Shown one piece after another: positions 60,912-64,000 of a stretch of 64,000 nt of DNA. This DNA is from Lentibacillus sp. JNUCC-1 (GTDB lineage: Bacteria; Bacillota; Bacilli; Bacillales; Amphibacillaceae): contig NZ_WHOH01000001.1 in assembly GCF_009741735.1 (NCBI RefSeq), positions 1,364,001 to 1,428,000 of the forward strand, read 5' to 3'. Under the pieces are notes generated by a model. It was not told the origin of the DNA, searched no databases, and saw nothing but the letters and a program-made list of their open reading frames with translations. A program made the translations under genes and the position numbers. How positions within the stretch are numbered: position 1 is the first letter of the stretch; every line of letters begins with the position of its first letter.

Positions 60912-61238
60912 CTATTCTTCATCCACTTGTCCTTCACAGGACAGGACATCTGATTGAACATCCATTAATACATCGTCAAACGTATCCAGCAGGTGACGGA
61001 CTTTATCATTGAGCAAGCGATAATACATGAATTTGCCCTCTTGTCTGCCAATAATCAGTCCACATCCCCGAAGGCAAGCGAGGTGTTGAGAAATACTGGA
61101 TTGACTGCCACTCACCTCGTTCATGATTTCTGAGACGGTTTTTTCACCTTCTTTGATCGTATCCAGAATCTGAATCCGAACTTTATGAGAAAATCCATGC
61201 AGGAATTTGACTTTTAGATCAAGGTCTACTGTTTGCAT
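60912..61238 (-). CDS. cadC: ArsR/SmtB-family metal sensor (CadC-like)
   Basis: A 108-residue winged-helix repressor: FLHGFSHKVRIQILDTIKEGEKTVSEIMNEVSGSQSSISQHLACLRGCGLIIGRQEGKFMYYRLLNDKV, with ACLRGCGL in or after the recognition helix (a metal-binding Cys pair as in CadC alpha-3N/alpha-4 sites), and a C-terminal Cys (VLSCEGQ). It would repress this operon until Cd, Pb or Zn binds. ATG 61238 with GGAGGG upstream. Its operator is probably at 61268-61284. Confidence 0.92.
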   Translation of the reverse strand: MQTVDLDLKVKFLHGFSHKVRIQILDTIKEGEKTVSEIMNEVSGSQSSISQHLACLRGCGLIIGRQEGKFMYYRLLNDKVRHLLDTFDDVLMDVQSDVLSCEGQVDEE

Positions 61239-61267
61239 ATACAAACCCTCCGTTCACATTAGATAAT

Positions 61268-61284
61268 ACTAATATGATATTAGT
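61268..61284 (-). promoter_or_regulatory. Predicted CadC operator
   Basis: ACTAATAT-G-ATATTAGT is a perfect 8-bp palindrome between the cadC promoter and its ribosome binding site, the usual position of ArsR-family operators. Confidence 0.7.
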
Positions 61285-61288
61285 TATC

Positions 61289-61340
61289 ATATTACGCCTT
61301 TCTAATATGTGTGTCAACTCATATTAGAAAGGCGTAATAT
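61289..61340 (-). promoter_or_regulatory. cadC promoter inside a perfect 21-bp inverted repeat
   Basis: The arms 61289-61309 and 61320-61340 are exact complements (21 bp) with a 10-base spacer. On the minus strand TTGACA (61312-61317) sits in the spacer and TAATAT (61289-61294) at the end of one arm, 17 bases apart: a consensus promoter. Each arm contains the CTAATAT half-site of the downstream operator. Confidence 0.75.
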
Positions 61341-61342
61341 AA

Positions 61343-61397
61343 AAACGCAGGGTACACCAAAAAAGTCGAGAAAATCCTTTTAGTGTAGCCTGCGTAT
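61343..61397 (-). terminator. Terminator of the DUF4097 operon
   Basis: On the minus strand ACGCAGGCTACAC and GTGTACCCTGCGT pair around a 25-base loop and are followed by TTTTATA. It sits next to the cadC inverted repeat. Confidence 0.7.
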
Positions 61398-61406
61398 TTA
61401 CCTGCT

Positions 61407-62216
61407 TTATTCTTTTTCTACTGTAATGGAACCATTGTTGGATGTGAGTGTAATTGTATGTGTGCCATCCCCAATGAGTTTGCTGCCGCCTTTTTCGCCA
61501 TAAAGGCTGATGCTGCCATTGTCTGTTGTCGCATCAAAAAAGGCATCTGTTGGTGTTTCTGACGTCATTACAGTGATCTTTCCGTTGCTTGTTTTGAGTT
61601 CAATGTCTTGATTAAGGGTTTGTGTTTTCAATGTGATGGAACCGTTATAAGAACGCCCCTTTATATGACCGTCAACGTGATCGAGATGAATCTTGCCGTT
61701 ATCAGTGCGGGCCTCGGTGTTGGATGTGTTTACATTGGTAAGATTGATGCTCCCGTTGTCTGTGTCGATCTTTAAGTTTTCTGTGCTTAAGTCATCAATA
61801 TGAGTGCTCCCATTATCATTATCCAGCTTTATATGTTTAAACTGTTTGTCTGGCAGCGTGATCTCGAGTGTTCGTTTGGTAAAAAAACCAAAATCAAAGC
61901 TAAATAACTTCCAAGGTTCTTTGACTGTTTCGACTGATAGCTTGGAACCATCCGTTTTAATATTGACATGATCTTGATCACGTTTCGCAGTTTTCCCTTG
62001 CCAGGCCACCGTTACTTCTTGCTGATCAGCTCGTTTGATCACGATCGCTTCATTGCTGGCTTTTATTGCAATCGATGTGACATCTTGCACATTAACCGTA
62101 TGTGATTCTTCCTTTTCATCCGCTGCCGATGCTGATGTGAATGTCAGAAAGCTGCCGACGCCTCCAATTACGATCAATATAACGGCCACTGCAATCCATA
62201 TCTTCAATCTACGCAC
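61407..62216 (-). CDS. DUF4097-family beta-strand repeat protein (LiaG-like)
   Basis: 269 residues. One N-terminal membrane helix (IWIAVAVILIVIGGVGSFLTF) precedes an exported beta-helix built of repeats with the pattern DNGSI/NGKI (DNDNGSTHIDDL, TDNGSINLTN, TDNGKIHLDH, SYNGSITLK, TSNGKITVM, TDNGSISLYG, SNNGSITVE). Such proteins lie with PadR regulators and DUF1700 proteins in envelope-stress or antibiotic-sensing operons. Its start overlaps the end of the DUF1700 gene by 8 bases. Confidence 0.87.
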   Translation of the reverse strand: MRRLKIWIAVAVILIVIGGVGSFLTFTSASAADEKEESHTVNVQDVTSIAIKASNEAIVIKRADQQEVTVAWQGKTAKRDQDHVNIKTDGSKLSVETVKEPWKLFSFDFGFFTKRTLEITLPDKQFKHIKLDNDNGSTHIDDLSTENLKIDTDNGSINLTNVNTSNTEARTDNGKIHLDHVDGHIKGRSYNGSITLKTQTLNQDIELKTSNGKITVMTSETPTDAFFDATTDNGSISLYGEKGGSKLIGDGTHTITLTSNNGSITVEKE

Positions 62217-62774
62217 GTTCCATTCCTCCTTTAACCATGTTCATGTTAAAACGCAAATATCTGATAAAGCCTTTTGCAACAACGCGCGTCAGGTAATACA
62301 TGCCAACGATTATCAATACGCCTATACCTGCCAGCACCAAGGAGAAAAAAACGTCGAACCATATAAATGTTTCCGGTTGTAGCACAGCATTCAAAATGAC
62401 AAGCAGCGGGGAGCCAGTAAATGAAACACCTGTAATCCAACCTGCTGCCATCACCCCACCAACGCCACAAAAGGACCTAGCACAATAATCAAGTTAAACA
62501 TGCTGAGACCAAACACGGCCCATACAGCACGCATCATATTGCCTGCCGATGTGTTATGTTTCACCTTTTCCATATGAAACTCAGCCAGTATTTCTTTTGC
62601 GATATGTCTAGGTGACCCGAGTGCTGCAGAAATCTGATATTCCGTTTTCCCCTCTGACAGTCCATTGGAAAAGTGCTCTTCAAAATCTTGAAGGATTTCT
62701 GCCTGATCATGTTTGTTGAGTGTCTTTAAACCCGTCTCCACCTCCCTCATAAATGTCTCTCTATTCACCTTCAT
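62209..62774 (-). pseudogene. DUF1700 membrane protein, frameshifted in the middle
   Basis: The N-terminal half ([64 protein letters not shown]) is the DUF1700 signature, followed by one helix (LSMFNLIIVLGPFVALVG) and a stop. The C-terminal half (VMAAGWITGVSF...FFSLVLAGIGVLIIVGMYYLTRVVAKGFIRYLRFNMNMVKG) is in another frame. One extra G in the run at 62454-62457 joins GPFVALVG to GVMAAGW, giving the usual length of about 190 residues. ATG 62774 overlaps the PadR stop. Confidence 0.83.
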
Positions 62775-63087
62775 CCACACCTTCCGCAATTAAATGATTA
62801 ACCCCTTTAGAAAAATCGTTCCATTCCTGAACGAGCGTTTGCATATACTGACGCCCTTCTTCAGTTAACTTATAATACTTTCGTGGTGGGCCCTCAATGG
62901 ATTCCTGCAAGTAGGTTGTTAAATAGCCGTCCTGTTTTAAACGCCTCAGCAACGGATACACTGCCCCCTCAGAAATTTCAATTTGAGCAGAGATCTCCCT
63001 GACTAGCTCGTAGCCGTAGTGTTCACGTTTATTCAAAAGGGCAAGGACACAAATACCAAGCACGCCTTTTTTAAATTGTATGTTCAT
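62761..63087 (-). CDS. PadR-family transcriptional regulator
   Basis: A 108-residue winged-helix regulator: [85 protein letters not shown]. This is the short PadR-s2 type, which usually represses its own operon of DUF1700 and DUF4097 genes. ATG 63087 has GAAGGCG upstream; the open frame extends 18 codons more. AACAG-N6-CTGTT near 63148 is a possible operator. Confidence 0.9.
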   Translation of the reverse strand: MNIQFKKGVLGICVLALLNKREHYGYELVREISAQIEISEGAVYPLLRRLKQDGYLTTYLQESIEGPPRKYYKLTEEGRQYMQTLVQEWNDFSKGVNHLIAEGVDEGE

Positions 63088-63286
63088 CGTTTCGCCTTCT
63101 TTCATGGTACTATTTAATGCACAATACTGATCTAAGCACACTATAACAGATAGTACTGTTTATAGCAAGGTAGTGAATCACATTACATATAAAGCCTTAT
63201 TAAGCATATATTTCAAGTATAGTTCAATTATTTTACACACTATGTAATATTTGATAAATTGAAAACAAGATAAAAGGAGGGTAAAA

Positions 63287-63676
63287 ATGGGAGCCAAATG
63301 GATTAAGGTTTCCGTGTTTTATTTCTTACTTGGAGTAGGGTTCGGTCTTTACATGCACTCTACAATTGAATTGCAATGGGCGGCCACACACGCGCATATC
63401 AACGTGGTTGGTTGGCTGACAACGGTCGCGATCGGACTCATTTATTCCGTTTATCCAGAAGCTGGAAACAGTGCGATGGGGAAAGCTCAATTTTGGCTGT
63501 ATAACATTGGACTGCCGGTGTTATTGATTGGGATGTTTATTATTCAACCAGCAATTCCGGTACCACCCATTTTGATTGAACTGACTGTATGGGGTGGTGG
63601 CGGTGCATTGGCAATTTCCATCCTTCTGTTCATTGCGAATGTGTTCACCAACGTTCGAAGCCGTGATCATGTGTAA
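63287..63676 (+). CDS. Small cytochrome-oxidase-subunit-I-like membrane protein
   Basis: 129 residues with four membrane helices: VSVFYFLLGVGFGLYMH, THAHINVVGWLTTVAIGLIYSVYPEA, FWLYNIGLPVLLIGMFII and LTVWGGGGALAISILLFIANVF. The HAHINVVGW segment with two His resembles heme-ligand parts of cbb3/NorB-type oxidases, and such short proteins are common in Bacilli under that name. A heme or copper link is possible but unproven. AAAGGAGGG precedes the ATG. Confidence 0.82.
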   Translation: MGAKWIKVSVFYFLLGVGFGLYMHSTIELQWAATHAHINVVGWLTTVAIGLIYSVYPEAGNSAMGKAQFWLYNIGLPVLLIGMFIIQPAIPVPPILIELTVWGGGGALAISILLFIANVFTNVRSRDHV

Positions 63677-63687
63677 GTAATAGAGAG

Positions 63688-63728
63688 GAAGCTTCCGTCC
63701 CTTTATAGGGATGGAAGCTTTTTTTAAA
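63688..63728 (+). terminator. Terminator after the oxidase-like gene
   Basis: GAAGCTTCCGTCCC and GGGATGGAAGCTTTTTTT form a 13-bp stem with one mismatch and a T tract. Confidence 0.88.
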
Positions 63729-63819
63729 AATGACACCAAACCGGGGCACGAAAAAAGTTCCGCTCATAAATTTCTTCCTTTTGCACACGCTATGGAAAAG
63801 TGTGTAAGGAGATGAAATG

Positions 63820-64000
63820 ATGAAACGAATAACCGTTATGCTGATTGGATTTGCTCTGGTGGTGCTAACTGCGTGCGCGAACGACAGCAATTCGCTGGAC
63901 AGCAATGACAACCTGAATATATCAAACGACAGCACGGAAAAGCCGAGCCATAAACATATGCCATTGGAGCCAACGCGGAATGCACGAAATGGTATGCCGC
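63820..64000 (+). CDS. Lipoprotein, 3'-partial
   Basis: The frame begins MKRITVMLIGFALVVLTACAND and runs off the right edge. The signal peptide ends in the lipobox LTAC, followed by an Asn/Asp/Ser-rich linker. AAGGAG lies 8 bases before ATG 63820 (an ATG at 63817 is also possible). The composition is like YhcN/YlaJ-type sporulation lipoproteins, but too little is visible to assign a family. Confidence 0.75.
   Translation, partial: MKRITVMLIGFALVVLTACANDSNSLDSNDNLNISNDSTEKPSHKHMPLEPTRNARNGMP

Noticed and set aside
1..64000. tRNA, rRNA, prophage or integrative element
   Set aside because: I saw no tRNA-like cloverleaf, rRNA segment, integrase, or phage structural gene. The only clear mobile element is the group II intron.

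Overview
The window looks like chromosomal DNA of a moderately halophilic or alkaliphilic Bacillaceae species. The support is the Bacillus-type ribosome binding sites (AAGGAGG-like), many homologues of Bacillus proteins (YerD, YpjP, YutJ, YusV-type ATPase, YdaP-type pyruvate oxidase), a NaChBac-type sodium channel, a sortase-anchored surface protein, and intergenic repeat families of the kind common in Bacillaceae. I saw no rRNA, tRNA or CRISPR array. The first gene is cut by the left edge and a lipoprotein gene by the right edge.

Layout. 1-2.9 kb: a frameshifted ATP sulfurylase with a long C-terminal extension, a 20-bp-period repeat array, a decayed intergenic element and a sirtuin deacetylase. 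2.9-21.4 kb: one long minus-strand block. Read from its promoter end at 21.4 kb it holds paaA-B-C-D, an EthD-like gene, paaF, paaG, an aldehyde dehydrogenase, paaH and paaJ. A second repeat array follows, then a nitronate-monooxygenase-like flavoenzyme, phenylalanine dehydrogenase, a 2-oxoacid dehydrogenase complex (E1alpha with an in-frame amber codon, E1beta, E2, E3), and a three-gene ABC importer of the TrpXYZ type. paaX is divergent from paaA, and paaY- and paaI-like genes lie nearby. Together these could import phenylalanine, deaminate it, decarboxylate phenylpyruvate directly to phenylacetyl-CoA, and open the ring, without a PaaK ligase.

23.7-32.2 kb: a short-chain dehydrogenase; a DUF421 protein; four small membrane proteins (three zinc-ribbon proteins and one DUF2085 protein); a luciferase-like oxidoreductase; a lone purC. 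Two copies of a composite, inverted-repeat-rich intergenic element lie here, one of them split by a group II intron whose ends can be placed to the base. 32.3-35.6 kb: an ABC exporter with an XRE regulator, then the sodium channel. 36.3-43.0 kb: a cobalamin-riboswitch-controlled locus with an ECF transporter (S, a fused double ATPase, T), a DUF4430 lipoprotein (frameshifted) and an LPXTG-anchored alpha/alpha-barrel protein. The last two resemble the two halves of animal intrinsic factor/transcobalamin. 43-64 kb: a thioesterase, frameshifted yutJ, a HAD phosphatase, MscS, a HEPN/MNT toxin-antitoxin pair between matching 21-bp repeat arrays, a siderophore-type ATPase, pyruvate oxidase plus yerD, several envelope proteins, a dicarboxylate symporter, cadC-cadA, and a PadR-DUF1700-DUF4097 operon.

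Four genes (ATP sulfurylase, DUF4430, yutJ, DUF1700) are each repaired by one extra G in a short G run. This points either to systematic homopolymer undercalling or to slippage at G tracts. All product calls rest on recognised sequence motifs and context; no database search was run.
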